A stretch of DNA of 64,000 bases from Phoronis australis (Eukaryota > Phoronida > Phoronidae). The notes beneath the pieces are model-generated. The model was not told the origin of the DNA, ran no database searches, and saw nothing but the letters and a program-made list of their open reading frames with translations. Each line of letters begins with the position of its first letter. Positions within the stretch are counted from its first letter, which is position 1. The DNA lies in the NCBI GenBank assembly GCA_002633005.1, contig NMRA01000373.1:188001-252000 (forward strand), written 5' to 3'. Positions 35,692-47,034 of this stretch are shown here, in pieces. Made by a program: the position numbers and the translations under genes.

Positions 35692-37154
35692 ATACTGATG
35701 TGATTTATTTTGCGTATTGTTACTGGTTATAATTTATATATTTTAATGATTACCCAAATCAGCCATTGAAGCCTACCTTCAACGGTTACACAAGCAAATT
35801 TGGTTTCTAGAGTATGTATCGCTCTGAGCCCACCATTGCCTTAAATTGACCTAATGTATCTCCCGGATTTTCAGTGACGGCTTAACCGACCAATTAGAAC
35901 TCAGCATTCTTGACATACCGTCGTTTCCAAGCCGCCATTTTACCCGACAAACAAGCCGTTATCAGGCAGAACTTATTTTTTATTTGTAGACAATTCACAA
36001 GGGGGCAGAGCTTGTGATAGGTCAATTGCCAAATGTAATGAACTGTTCGACTTATTAGTGTGCTTCTGTCTACGTCACCGCGAGAATTACCTTTTAATTC
36101 AAACAGCTGTGAATGACACCCGCACGTATTGGTGTTCTATTCAGACCCATATTCAATATGGGTCGGTTGTATTGGCAATACAACTTTTTTCGGCCATTGT
36201 GTTTGTCCTGAGATCTCTTGGTGACGCAATATGGCGCGAAAAGGCAACTCCACCCATCATTTAACGGCCTACATTTGAGTAATAAAACTCGCGCATTGTC
36301 ATTTTGCTAAAGCTTTGCTACATGTATGTCTATCTGGTACGATACATCTAGAAAACTCCGTTGAAGCTTTAAATTCAAAATCTTCCATATCAACGATAGT
36401 GAACTATCATACCGTGCACAGCGATTATAGATTCTGCGTACACTCGATCCCTGTTGGATATTGTCAGGACACCAGTTGATTGTTTCGGAAAGGAAATGCC
36501 AAACTTGTGAAAGCAGTCACCACACCATTAACAGGTCAGTCCCACTCGGCCACTGGGTCGTCTGAGATCATTTAGGTGCATCATTTGTGTCAACTTCCTC
36601 ACGGCAATATGCCAACAAGACAGCAGGACAACAACAGTTTCTGAATATTCACGCATAAATGAAAGGGTCAAGTTGCCGGATGTGTACAAGTCTAAATAAT
36701 CAACCCGATCTTAGACTCCGTGACCTACCAGCCATGATCATGTCACATCGTGAACACCCCGGCCAACCCGCGATCGAGAACGACCGGAAGGCGATCGAGA
36801 ACGAAATTTGGCGCGAGAAGCGAAGCCAGAAAATGTAAGTAAATTTGATGAATTTTTGGTTGTTTTGAGCTTCAATACGAAAACAGAGACATGAGTTCAA
36901 GGCGTAACACATTGAGGAAGGCCAGGTAGATGTTTAGGCTTGTGTCTCGTCCAAATATTGGAGAAAAGTTACGTTAACCGATGCATCGCTTGAGCCGAAG
37001 GTGATTTGTATGTCATTTTTGCAGATTTTGGTTATTTTTGGTTCTATATCAATATATTAATCATGAAGTTATGAAGAAATGACGTATGAAAATGTAACCC
37101 AACGCCTGTTTTCCGTAGCATTGTCAGGATCTCTGATTTATGAACCTTTTTCTG

Positions 37155-37155
37155 N
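37155..37155. other. Single ambiguous base
   Basis: Single N in cctttttctgNcctgtac. No duplication is visible around it, unlike the other single-N positions. Confidence 0.7.
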
Positions 37156-37239
37156 CCTGTACACCTTAACATGCTAACGCATTAACATGTAAGACCGTTC
37201 AGGTTAACAACTGAATTCCAAATCCCCGGTTTGCTGCTA

Positions 37240-37800
37240 AGTCAAATTCTGCGCGTTAACCAGCATAGTTACGGAATTCCAATTTTGGCAGTTGTTAACG
37301 CGTACCCTTTTACACGTATTTAATCAAAACCTGCTAGTTATGAATAACGCGCTCTGTAGGTGTAGGTAGAGTGTCTCGTTTCTGTCCTTAGATTTTCTGT
37401 TGTTAGGTATGCTCCCGATCTAAACTTTTGACTTTTTTAGACTCTGATGTTGTGATGTGTTTACATGCTGTTATTCGTTGTTATTTATACACGGTAATAG
37501 TTAACCAAATCAGTGATTAAATTCAATATCTGCCAAATCAACGATAGTGAACATACAAACACGCTGGAAATGTCTGTGCATTCTGGGTACATCCCTGTTA
37601 GTCGCAGTTTATCTGGCCACCAGTTTCCTACGATTGTTTCAAACTGTCAAACAGGTTGAAAACAGTTTCTGAAACTGTCTGCTCACCACATCATTAACTG
37701 GTCTGTATCACTCAGCCACTGGGTTCGTCTCTGGGGCACTTCTAGTTGCGTTATTTCTATGAACTTCCTCACGACAATGTATCATCAAGAAAGTAACGGA
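37240..37800 (+). repeat. Local duplication, copy 2 (MITE-free)
   Basis: Paralog of 35340-36620. It provides the empty site for the MITE at 35506, and its stretch 37330-37415 also matches 56955-57052 (aacctgctagttatgaata ... gctctgtaggtgtaggtag). Confidence 0.65.
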
Positions 37801-37801
37801 T

Positions 37802-37992
37802 CCTGTGGCGGATCCAGGATTTTGAGTTGGGGGGGCAGGGCACGGGAATCCAGAGTTTCGGTAGATGCGCGCGCCCAGCCTAAAATGTGGGGACGTAGAA
37901 GGCTCAAATGTTTGGGGTTGCGGTAAACGGGGTTTGTTCAGTAAATTCAGGGGGGGGGCATGGCCCCTTGTCCACCCTAAATCCGCCACTGG
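37802..37992 (+). mobile_element. hAT-like MITE with nested MITE fragment
   Basis: It starts ctgtggcggatccaggattt and ends ccctaaatccgccactgg, inverse-related termini of the common CAGTGGCGGATC type. A short GGATC(C) duplication flanks both sides. The interior is G-rich and non-coding. A half copy of the other MITE family (gatgcgcgcgcccagcctaa, about 37865-37930) is embedded in it. Confidence 0.65.
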
Positions 37993-39849
37993 GATCCCTC
38001 TGCTTTTGTCAGTTTCTGAAAACTATTATTAATCCAAAACGAGCATTGCAATTTACTTCATTCAGTAAATGAATGATGAATGAATGAATGAATGAATGAA
38101 TGAATGAATGTCTTTTTGAATATGTACTTAAAGTATTGTACATAAACGGGCTTGTCGTATTAGCCGGTAGTTTTATAATGTAAACTGGTATTTGCAACGA
38201 GTGGCTTTTTCACCATTCGTTAATTCTCTACAAAACAAAGAAATTTGAACAGTATTTGGGAGAAAAACGAAACAGCCGCAAAGAGCATACTATTAGACAT
38301 TTAAAACTTTCCCGTATGCGGTTACACTTTTGCGACTCAGTCATAAATATAGTTGAATCTGAACACGAGGAAAATCACATCTTAGTGACATTTAGGTATC
38401 TCTAAAACGTAAACAGTTTTAAGGTCATTAAAACAAAAAAATCCCATGAAAAACATTTGATTTCTCCATCGTGTGAGATCACTCGTTACTTGTGTGACAT
38501 GGAATTTCCCGGCAGGTAGAAAGTTCAACTGTTTTCACGTTTCATCCGTGAGCGATTGTTTTATTCGACTTCGTCGGCAAATGAAAAGGGTAACCAGTTG
38601 GCAAATAAAACGTGGCGAGACTGGCGACTATTGAGATATCAACAATAAACAAGCTTTACAAAACCAAATAAAACCAAGGAATGACCACCCATTCGCTGGC
38701 TTACGTTCTCAAAAACTCTATTCTGTGCGATCTATATCTTCATTCACTTTTCAAGAAAAACGCACCAAGCCAGACATTTTTACACTCGATATTTTAGTTT
38801 GTATTAAACTTCAGAGATAGCGAATATTCCAGTGAGCTGAAGATCTGAGATCCGTTCAAGATTAGCAAACTCTTCAAATCTTAGACATTACTCCCAGGAA
38901 ATGGCTTACCAATTCAATCGAGCACTTTTTCCCATTTGAATCACCTATATTGAAATTGTACAAAGACTAAATAGTCCACTTATTAACACGAACCGAATGA
39001 ATATCTTACTGAATATGACTCGATTACGAAACCGAACTAATTTGAATTCATCACTCTGACTCACACTCTTGAATCAGTCGCTTTTGTCCCCCCAGGATCT
39101 AATCGAAGATCATGAATTATACGCCGTTCTGAACGCTTTCGTCTGCTCTTACATGTATGGGAACTTCAATGCAAGCCAGGTGAACATATACGTGTAGTGA
39201 AAATGACCGATTCGAGATTATGAGAGCAAGGAACTTGAGTTGATTTGGAATAATAATGGAGTTGTTTTCAACACAAACAAATATGCTCTGCATAGTGTCA
39301 TATGACACCCACTTCCTGTTTATATGACCGAATATTTCAAATTACAGACTGAATTTTCATACTTGTTAAACATGGGTAAGAAAAGTACTTCAACTGGCGT
39401 TATTGCGACAACTAAATTATTTGTAGTTCAGAAGTACAAACAGCTTTTTGTACAAAAAAATACTGCGATGCGTTTGAATTCTCGGAATGAGCTTCAGCGG
39501 TTAAGAGTGATTCCTGGATGTTTCTGAGAGGATTCTGATGGCTAAACTGTATTGTTCTCATTGAAACTTCCTTCCGAACTCTACATCTATCTAAATGGTT
39601 GTTTAAACTATCTGAAATAAACTCGATCACAGCTGGTTTTTCACCATTGCTTTCAGCAACTCATTTGGCAGCGGGATTAATGCGAATTGAATCGCCCTTG
39701 TACGTGCATGTTATCAAGTCAATTATAAAGACGTTTTTCATTCTTGCAGAATGTTTTTTCCAAGTAGTACCAGGCCATCCGAACCACACGGTGACCGAAC
39801 TCATGATATGCATGCAGCACTCACTTGATGCTGTCCAATTTAGACACCT
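37993..39849. other. No gene recognised; short tetranucleotide repeat
   Basis: Contains the (GAAT)n microsatellite at 38069-38110, about ten units. Elsewhere only short open frames, none recognised. Confidence 0.45.
38069..38110 (+). repeat. (GAAT)n microsatellite
   Basis: About ten tandem GAAT/ATGA units with one interruption (gaatgatgaatgaatg). Confidence 0.95.
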
Positions 39850-40290
39850 GTGCCTAGTTGCATGAAACAGTCCCAAATAAGGACTCAACAACGTTCCCTA
39901 AATCTTTTTCGTAATTTGTTTCGTTCATTAGGCACAGATGTAATATTTTCCTATCATTTTATCTTTATTATGAGCTCTTCTTTGACGAATGGCATTTTCT
40001 AATAACATAACTAAAAATTGAACCCTTAATTCAATCAAAATATTTAAGGACTTATTGCTTATCTTGGGTGGGGCGTTGCATGAAAAGATCGTTTCAATAA
40101 TATTGAGAATTCAATCTAGAGTTCACTCTTGATTTGTATCAAAGCCATAACTTGGCACAGTAATGATACTCAAACAGCATAAGATAGGACAATCGATCAG
40201 TGTTTTCACAAGCTCGCAAATATGCAGTAGATTTGGGGAACTTACATGTAGCTGGGTCCCTATTTGGGATTGTTTCATGCAACCGGGCAC
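39850..40290 (+). mobile_element. MITE with ~40-bp inverted termini
   Basis: Left end gtgcctagttgcatgaaaca, then gtcccaaataaggac. The right end is the inverse (gtccctatttgggattgt, then ttcatgcaaccgggcac). The 441-bp interior is A/T-rich and non-coding. No clear TSD is visible, so the outer limits may be off by a few bases. The GTTGCATGAAAC end motif resembles that of the element at 45314. Confidence 0.7.
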
Positions 40291-42978
40291 TGATCTACCG
40301 TCTGAGAAAATCACTTACAAACGCTAATCTAATCTACTTTCTTATTGTCCGGCCCCATTCCAGACTGTCAACACGCTTGGAGGAACTTTTAATCTACTTT
40401 TGCTTCTAAAAATAATCGCAGTGATTGCTCAACATATATCGCTTGTTATAACTCAAATGTCTTTGCTGTTGCAGCCCTTCATGAGTGTCCTGATCTTGGT
40501 GTGAACTCTTAATTGTTTTTACTTCATTGATGGTAATATTCTGGAGATACGCTGTTTGATCGATAGATACTAAACCTATTTTTTGAATTACAAGCCGAAT
40601 GTAACTGCCGATCAATCCACTTTCCGAGTGAAGTATGTTTTCGTTTTGCCATACACCACTGCAGGCGAACAGCGGCTAACAAGCAAGACTTCGTGAGATT
40701 ACGTGAGATATTGCTGTGCATTTTAAATGAGAGCACGTGACTTTGAATAGGTTTTAGCTAGGTCCTAGCGTAGGTCCTAGCGTCTACTGAACGCGCGCCG
40801 GGTCTTAAGTTTTTAAGTGTAGGAAACAGTATAGGAGTCAGGATTTGATACTTGCAATCGGGAAGCTTCAGCTGTTTGTCTTGATTGAACCGTAACCGCT
40901 TGACTAGATGCGTCTCTACGGTGGAACCGAGATCGCATAACATATTGAAAAACAACGAAGTCACTATAATACCAGATTTATTTTGCTTACTGATTTGACG
41001 TTTAATGCGACTTCGGCTGAGTTCCGTAAACGCAAAAAAGCTCGCGAAGGAAACTTTTGTGCCTCCCTCGCTTGTAGCACATGGCGATTATTTCGCGTAA
41101 CATTTCAACAAGGTCCTCACGTCTACAGAACGCACACCTAGCTTTTTATAAATAGCAACGGCAAATGTTTTCGTATGTCATCTGACGCCATCTGGCGGTG
41201 GTTCAGCATCGTTTTTGGGGCCACCATTGGTACTTTCGAGTCCACTGTTGGTAACGAATACACTGCGACATTTGGTAGTCACATCGGCACTTCATCACTC
41301 GGCAATGTCTTTTCTTATTCCGTTGCGAGTAAGCAGATATTCGTTCTACAAGAGGATATAGAGGGAAAACTTGTGCTAAAAAGTACATCAAATCGTTTGC
41401 AGGAGCCACGGAATCAATTGCAGCCGCTACAATAATTTACTCACTGCAACATCGTGGATATGAGCAACATATATACATACAGACAACACTTATTCGCAGG
41501 AACATGGCTCGTCTGAGTGCGCATAAGCGGAATAAGGAAGGTTGAGATAGGAAGGTCAGACCTTTACCGACACCATCAAAATTATAAAACCCCGGAAATT
41601 TTACGTTCGAAAATAGTGCTTGGCCCAACTTACCGACAACCTAGACCAGAGTGAATGATTCTTGGTGCAGATTCAGTGGTCAGTGGCAAAATAAAACAGG
41701 ATTTCGTCCTATTTAGCTGGCTAAAAACGACAGCTCTTTTACTTTCATGAAGTCAAACCGTTGTTCATTCAAATGTTCTCGTCTTGACGTGAGCTGTTAA
41801 CTCAGCTCTCGTTCAATTGAGGCAGATAGGTGAGCTCAAAGCTCTACGTCTGTGGTGGCCTTTAAAGTCACTTAGGAAAACAGTTAAAAATTCCCTAAAT
41901 TCGGAACATCATATCTCAGGATTGGCTGATTGCATTCATATGAAACTTCCAAATACCAATTTTCATGCACTGAGATCCATAAGGATGGCAGGAATTTTTT
42001 AAATGTTCTATTTTCGCAAGAGGATCTATGAAATTTAGGACTTTTATGATTTCCATAAAACGAAAATAAAACGATACCTTAAAGAAAGGTAGCAGTGTTC
42101 TGAGATCTCATCTTGAACATTCACATAAGAAATTATCATAATATTGATATCGTTGTTTTGCTGTCAGTGTATGTTTCTTTTTTGTTAAATTTCAATAAGG
42201 TCACGTGATCCAATTAATGGTAGATTGGTAAAAAGTCAAAAATCAACTTTGATATTTATTCTACTTACAGAAAGTATACAGTGTATACTTTTACTCAGTT
42301 AAATTTATAGTTTTGAATGTATTTGGCTTTCGTCAGCTGTTACGCTGGTCTAAAGAAGTTGGTTTTTATCATAAGTTACGGTTAACCAAATCATAGTCTT
42401 CGAATGTTTAAGATTATGTAGGACCATAGAAAAAGTTCTAATTTGGTTAACTTGAGAACATCTTGTCTCAGAAATGGCTGATCGACGCGTCAAGGTATTG
42501 TTTCTAACATGTTCCACGCACGAGGGGCTACCAATATAGGATTTTTATTTAGTCAAAGTTTGCATAAAGCGAAAAGAAAATGATCATTTAGGAAAGGGTA
42601 GCAGCGTTTTTGAGAATTCATCCTGAACATTCAAATGAAATTTGGTCATGTTATTGATACCATTGTTTTGTTATGTACCTTTTTGCGAAACGTTACGAAA
42701 AAGACATAGCCACGTGACCAAAATTAATAGCAGATTGGTAAAAATCAAACAATCAAATTTTGCAGGCTTTCTACTTTCAAAAATATATACTTCTACGGAG
42801 TTAAAATGTATGCGTATTTGGATAAATGCACCAGTTGTCGATAAGGTCCAACACAACCTTTACTGCAACTTCGTTGAAAACACCTTAACTGTGGGAATAT
42901 TTCTTTGATGCTTTACCACTAACTGTCGTTGATGCAAAGTTTCTATGATGGAACAGACAGACCCTGAAAACAACTTAC

Positions 42979-43131
42979 TGCACCCCATACGTCGCTCAAT
43001 GCAGGGATATGTCTTGTATCCAAGAAAGTACAATCTCCGCGAGGACATGCAACATCCGCGAGTGGCCAGAATCCTGTCGTAACAGCGGTCGTGTATTCTG
43101 CAGCAACTACAACGATGAATAGTAGAATTCC
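42979..43131 (-). CDS. Putative conserved exon of a secreted protein, copy 1
   Basis: The minus-strand frame GILLFIVVVAAEYTTA (signal-peptide-like) continues as VTTGFWPLADVACPRGDC, then TFLDTRHIPALSDVWGA. It ends at a consensus donor, GTAAGT, and begins after an AG, so a short upstream exon must supply the Met. The homologous exon at 59577-59729 has the same length, frame and donor. Between them four isolated C/T changes fall on synonymous third positions (GTT/GTC, CGC/CGT, GAT/GAC, ATC/ATT), against one isolated amino-acid change and one clustered difference (LS versus GL). That bias supports a coding history on this strand. Protein family not recognised. Confidence 0.5.
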
Positions 43132-44774
43132 TCAAGACGTGTGGCAGGCGGAGCTGGCTCTTCGTATCCCCCAAATCAGTTACGCAAAAATACTCAGATA
43201 CCCTCAGGATCTGCAACTTTTAAACAGTCCGCTTTAAGACACGAAATTAGATTAGTGTTTACGTTAATACTTGCCAGGAAAGAAATGAACTTTTCCATCT
43301 AATCGCCCCCGATGACGAAAGAGTGATGCGTTTGCACGCACCGATACCAGCAGTGACAAGCCAATTTCCTACGCCTGGTCTCAAACGTTAAAGTTCTTTC
43401 AAATTTTGGTGGAGCCTAGAAATCACCTTTGAACTAACGGAGTGATAGCTTGAGAACAGTTTTGTATTTGTAAGTGGTTTAGTGTAAATGTTATTTTTGG
43501 ACCGCTCTGTCCTAGACATGAATATCACACATTGCAGAATATTTTAAAACAAAATCAAGACTATGTTAAGACTAACTTAACATAAAGAAAATGTCAATAA
43601 TTTTTGAGTCACTTTCAGTAACAATGTCGTGGGCTGAATGTGACGAATAACGTTTTCGCGGTACCTGTAAGGGAATAACACTTGAACATCCTCGTAACTA
43701 GTTTTTGCAACGGGCAGACGATAAAGTCGTGAGTGATAGGCCTTTGGGTTTGTCACCCAAGCTCCCTGACTCTCACCGACTTTCCCACTCTGGATAAACA
43801 GGTCCTGTCTCAGATAATGTATATCAGAGTCAAACTTGTCCGGCTCAAGTGAGGTTAACCTTTGAATTGTTCATGGAAAATTGGTTCCAGTGAGCTGAAC
43901 TCACCTGGTTGGCGGGAGCCATTTTATATCTGTAGGTGCGTTCGTTCCTGTCGTACCTCTTGACTCAGTACACGCACACTAAAAGACCATTACAATGGTC
44001 TTGGTATTAGGAACGAAACGAAAAATCATTTTCAGATGCTGTTACTGTTCTAGGGCTCAAGAGGTAAGTCAGAACTCCAGAGAAATTGTACTCTGCATCT
44101 TACTTGTCAAATCCATCCACAGCGCGCCCCCTTCCGCCAACCCCACAGTAACATCCGTAAAACAGGAGTTTCAAAACAGTCATGTCAGGTCGGGCACACT
44201 TCAGAAGCCGCACGAGCTTGATCGCTGAACGTTTGGATGCGTCTAGTGCGTTGTCATCATCTAAACCAGTAACAGTAAAACTAGTTATACAAGAGGAAAA
44301 CCTTCTTTAAGAAGCCAGTAACTAACAATTTTACACCTTAGCATTTCCCAAGTACCAAAAAAATCCGATAAAACGTCCAATTTTTCAAACATGGGACACT
44401 GTTTAAAACGAGCTAATGGACCACTTGTGTAGCACTCAACGCAACCTATTGTTTGGTTTGCAAGTTTAAAGGACATTACCGGTTTCATTACGGCCAAAAG
44501 ATGCAGCAAAGGATGTACTGGCCATTCACAAACGTGATTTTGTTTTTCTTTCAACAAATGCCGTTTTTATTTTTCGCGAAAAGTGTTTGGGAAACAAGTG
44601 GTGCATAAACGTTTCTAGCCACGAACTGATAATAATAATGTAATAATTTTCAATATTCACTGACCCGTGCATCTCTTAGAGTCGCATGTATCGATAGGTG
44701 AATACGTCTCCAACGAGAGAAATGATCCACGCGAAAATTTCAGTTTGAAATAATAAAGTAAATTAAAGAAATTA

Positions 44775-44836
44775 GCCCGGAATCGATTCTACTACCTCCG
44801 CAGTAGCCGCCGATCGCTCTATTGCTGAGTCAAACT
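44775..44836 (-). repeat. tRNA-derived SINE-like head, copy 1
   Basis: On the minus strand, tRNA-like D-arm words (CTCAGCAATAGAGC) are followed about 35 bases later by a B-box-like GAATCGATTCCGGGC. The second copy, in the other duplication unit (61411-61472), reads CTCAGCGGTAAAGC, closer to a true D-arm. No intact acceptor stem was found, so this is a tRNA-like repeat rather than a tRNA gene. Confidence 0.4.
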
Positions 44837-45313
44837 ACCCAGCAGAGTATTTTAACCGTATTTGAATGGTTAAGACAACCACCTTGATTTCAGCGAAAGT
44901 CTGGCAGACAACGGCGATAATTGGGAATTTGTAATAAAATCACAAAAAAACAACGGATTTTGTTGTTTTATACCTCTGGTCAAAGCTAATGATTTCAAGA
45001 AGTCTATCCGATTGAAAAAAATCCCAAAGTTGCATTTTCCTTTCGCAAAAACGTCGATGTCCCTTTAACAGCCCAAAAATATGATGGTGCTGTTCCAGGT
45101 GGTGCCCCGTTACAATAAAAGTAAATTAAGGGAAGAAGTAAATGAATTCAATAAGGATGTTTAAGACATCATTTGTAGCATGACGTCAAACGACCTGACA
45201 CAGAAATTTCAACTTGACTGTAATTTCGCATAGAATATAACGTTAAAGCTGAAACTTATCTGAAATTATCTTAAACAATCCGTCGCCTACTAAGCAGGTA
45301 CTGAGTGTCATCT

Positions 45314-45468
45314 GGGCCCGGCTGCATAAACATTATTCACTGGACAGCTATAATCACGTCTTAATTACACGTGACGTTGCTATTAGTTGAACAATGTACT
45401 TGGCGTGATACAAAAATAAAACTTATCTAGCGCGCAAGATTTTGCCAGAAGTTTTATGCAACCAAGAC
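45314..45468 (+). mobile_element. Small MITE (GGGCCCGGCTGCATAAA ends)
   Basis: Left end gggcccggctgcataaac, with inverse-related right end gttttatgcaaccaagac, 155 bp apart. No coding. Elements with GGGCCCGGTTGCATAAA termini are common in invertebrate genomes. A lone left end of similar type (gggcctggttgcatg) occurs near 46661. Confidence 0.55.
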
Positions 45469-46143
45469 TAGTACCACAGGAGAGCAAGATGCTCTTATGT
45501 AAACTGGCATATGACTGGTCACAGAAATGACGTCAAGTAACTCGATTATGTTTAGTAACCTAGCAAGGTGACACCTACATGTACTACCACAATACGTCTC
45601 CTTCACTTTTAATGTTCTCCCAGTAACAACAACACAGTGACAATCTCACTCTTATATAGATGGTTGTGTAGTCGTATTTTGCATTTGATGACTCCACCAT
45701 TGAAGCTTGAGTCAAAACTCGAAATTTATAGTTTGTAGCTCGAATCTCAGAGCCATCAAGTGCGAATTTAGACTATGCACTCATTTGAGAAATCCGAAAT
45801 ATACTCGAGTAGAGAATAACAGATAATTACCTTGAGTTCATTTTAAAGGAGAAAAGAAAACATCAAAGATATCTTCAAGGTCGTTTTCGAGTAAAAAGTT
45901 TAGACTCCTGGCCCTAGCATGGTATTCAACTCACGTGACTTTCCAAGTAAGGAAGTCAACCAGGAACTCAACTGTATTTTAGGCTTGCACGAAGCCAACT
46001 GCTCGATGGAGGCTGGAACGATGCGTTAGGAAACCCGGCTCAGAAGTTTATGAACGGAATTTTGTGTGTTGAGAACTATTGTGGTTTGAAAGCATACGCT
46101 GTGACTCGAATAGCATTTTTTTTCTCAAAAATAAAAAAACAAC

Positions 46144-46285
46144 ATAAATACACAAAACGTACCGAGAGTGGTGTACATGAAGTAATATCCCTCGAGATAT
46201 TATTCCACGTATCGACCGATAGGCGGAATAAGGTCGAGTGGGATATTACTTCCTGTACGCCAATCGAGGTACGTTTTGTATTTAT
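46144..46285 (+). mobile_element. 142-bp MITE (ATAAATACAAAACGTACC ends)
   Basis: Left terminus ataaatacacaaaacgtacc continues gagagtggtgtacatgaagt and aatatccc. The right terminus is the inverse (gggatattacttcctgtacg, then ccaatcgaggtacgttttgt, atttat). The loop contains cgtatcgaccgataggcgga. The right half and its flank (to about 46375) recur at 63862-64000. Confidence 0.75.
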
Positions 46286-46914
46286 CCCATGCGCTTCGAA
46301 TCCCTACGTTTCTTACATTTTTTCGGCAGATTTTTCAAATACTTCACCAAGGCTGTTCACATGGCGGATCACATCCTATATGTATGTACTTGCGCGTTAG
46401 GTTGCAAGTTTTCTCTTGTAAAAGAAACAGTTTTAAAAGTAACGATTTATTTCTTGAAAAGAGGTAGCAAAGATGAAAACAACGGCAACAGTGCGGTGAA
46501 CTTGTAACATCTCCTGGCAATAGTTAAAAAACAACAATATTTTATATTTTAATTTCCTAGGAATCGGCGCCTGAGTTGCAGACGATATAGTATTCAGCAA
46601 TTGAAAACTGAGACATGAGTGTTTTATAATTAACAGTTTTGTTCCAGATTTTACGTTTAGGGCCTGGTTGCATGTCGAGTGTTAGTTGCACTGCTGCAAC
46701 TGTATTTCTTTAAGCTATATTAGGAAAGTTTGATGATCGAACCGGCTAAAGACGTCGAGCCGACATTGACCTACCTTTTGAACTTTCCATGTCAGAGGTC
46801 GCTGTTGAAGTAGTGCGGGAGGTGAATACGAAAAACTTTACTACATGGCCGTATTTCCCTCGACAGATTCAACGCGCATGGGATAAAATGTAAAATATTT
46901 AAAACATTGTTAAA

Positions 46915-47034
46915 TTACATGTATAACATGAACAATACAGGAAGATACTTTCGACTTAATGCCTGTGTTGAATAGACGTCGGGGACGGCGCACGCAATGA
47001 CGACTGTCAACAATAGGAAACCAATGGCCTTCAT
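46915..47034 (-). CDS. Small secreted peptide or signal-peptide exon
   Basis: The minus-strand ATG, in good context (tcaaccATGAAGG), opens MKAIGFLLLTVVIACAVPDV, a textbook signal peptide. It is followed by YSTQALSRKYLPVLFMLYM and a stop (39 residues). A 3' splice site (aactttccttttag) lies 24 bases upstream of the ATG at 47058-47059. That suggests this is the first coding exon after a 5' untranslated exon. Either the product is a tiny peptide or a donor such as CGAAA/GTATCT leads to further exons at lower coordinates that I could not identify. No repeat copy exists in the window. Confidence 0.45.
   Translation of the reverse strand: MKAIGFLLLTVVIACAVPDVYSTQALSRKYLPVLFMLYM

Larger units (their letters stand above)
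35340..36620 (+). repeat. Local duplication, copy 1
   Basis: Parallels 37240-37800. Matching stretches in order are gaataacgcg...tgtaggt/gtagatg, cttagat, gcttcaattcgaaactt / gctcccgatctaaactt, ttactggttataatttata / ttcgttgttatttata, then from 36367 the stretch atcttccatatcaacgatagtgaac through ccactgggtcgtctg and aacttcctcacggcaat. Copy 1 has an inserted MITE (35506-35691) and about 600 bases of extra sequence. A third fragment lies at 56955-57055. Confidence 0.65.
40443..45127 (+). repeat. 4.7-kb segmental duplication, copy 1
   Basis: Collinear with 57057-61773 over its whole length (offset about 16.6 kb) at high but not perfect identity, with many small indels. Landmarks in the same order: cttcatgagtgtcctgatcttggtgtg, gccatctggcggtggttcagcatcg, ggtcacgtga, actgtcgttg, ccagaatcctgtcgtaacagcgg, agcgcgcccccttccgccaac, and a SINE-like tRNA head. 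Internally 42190-42300 resembles 42640-42760. The open frames are not conserved, except the exon at 42979-43131. Confidence 0.9.

Noticed and set aside
40406-40615. Minus-strand frame with SIDQTAYLQ and SHQDQDTHEGLQQ, conserved at 57077-57280
   Set aside because: Silent and replacement changes are mixed, and flanking indels shift the frame, so conservation here reflects duplication rather than coding constraint.
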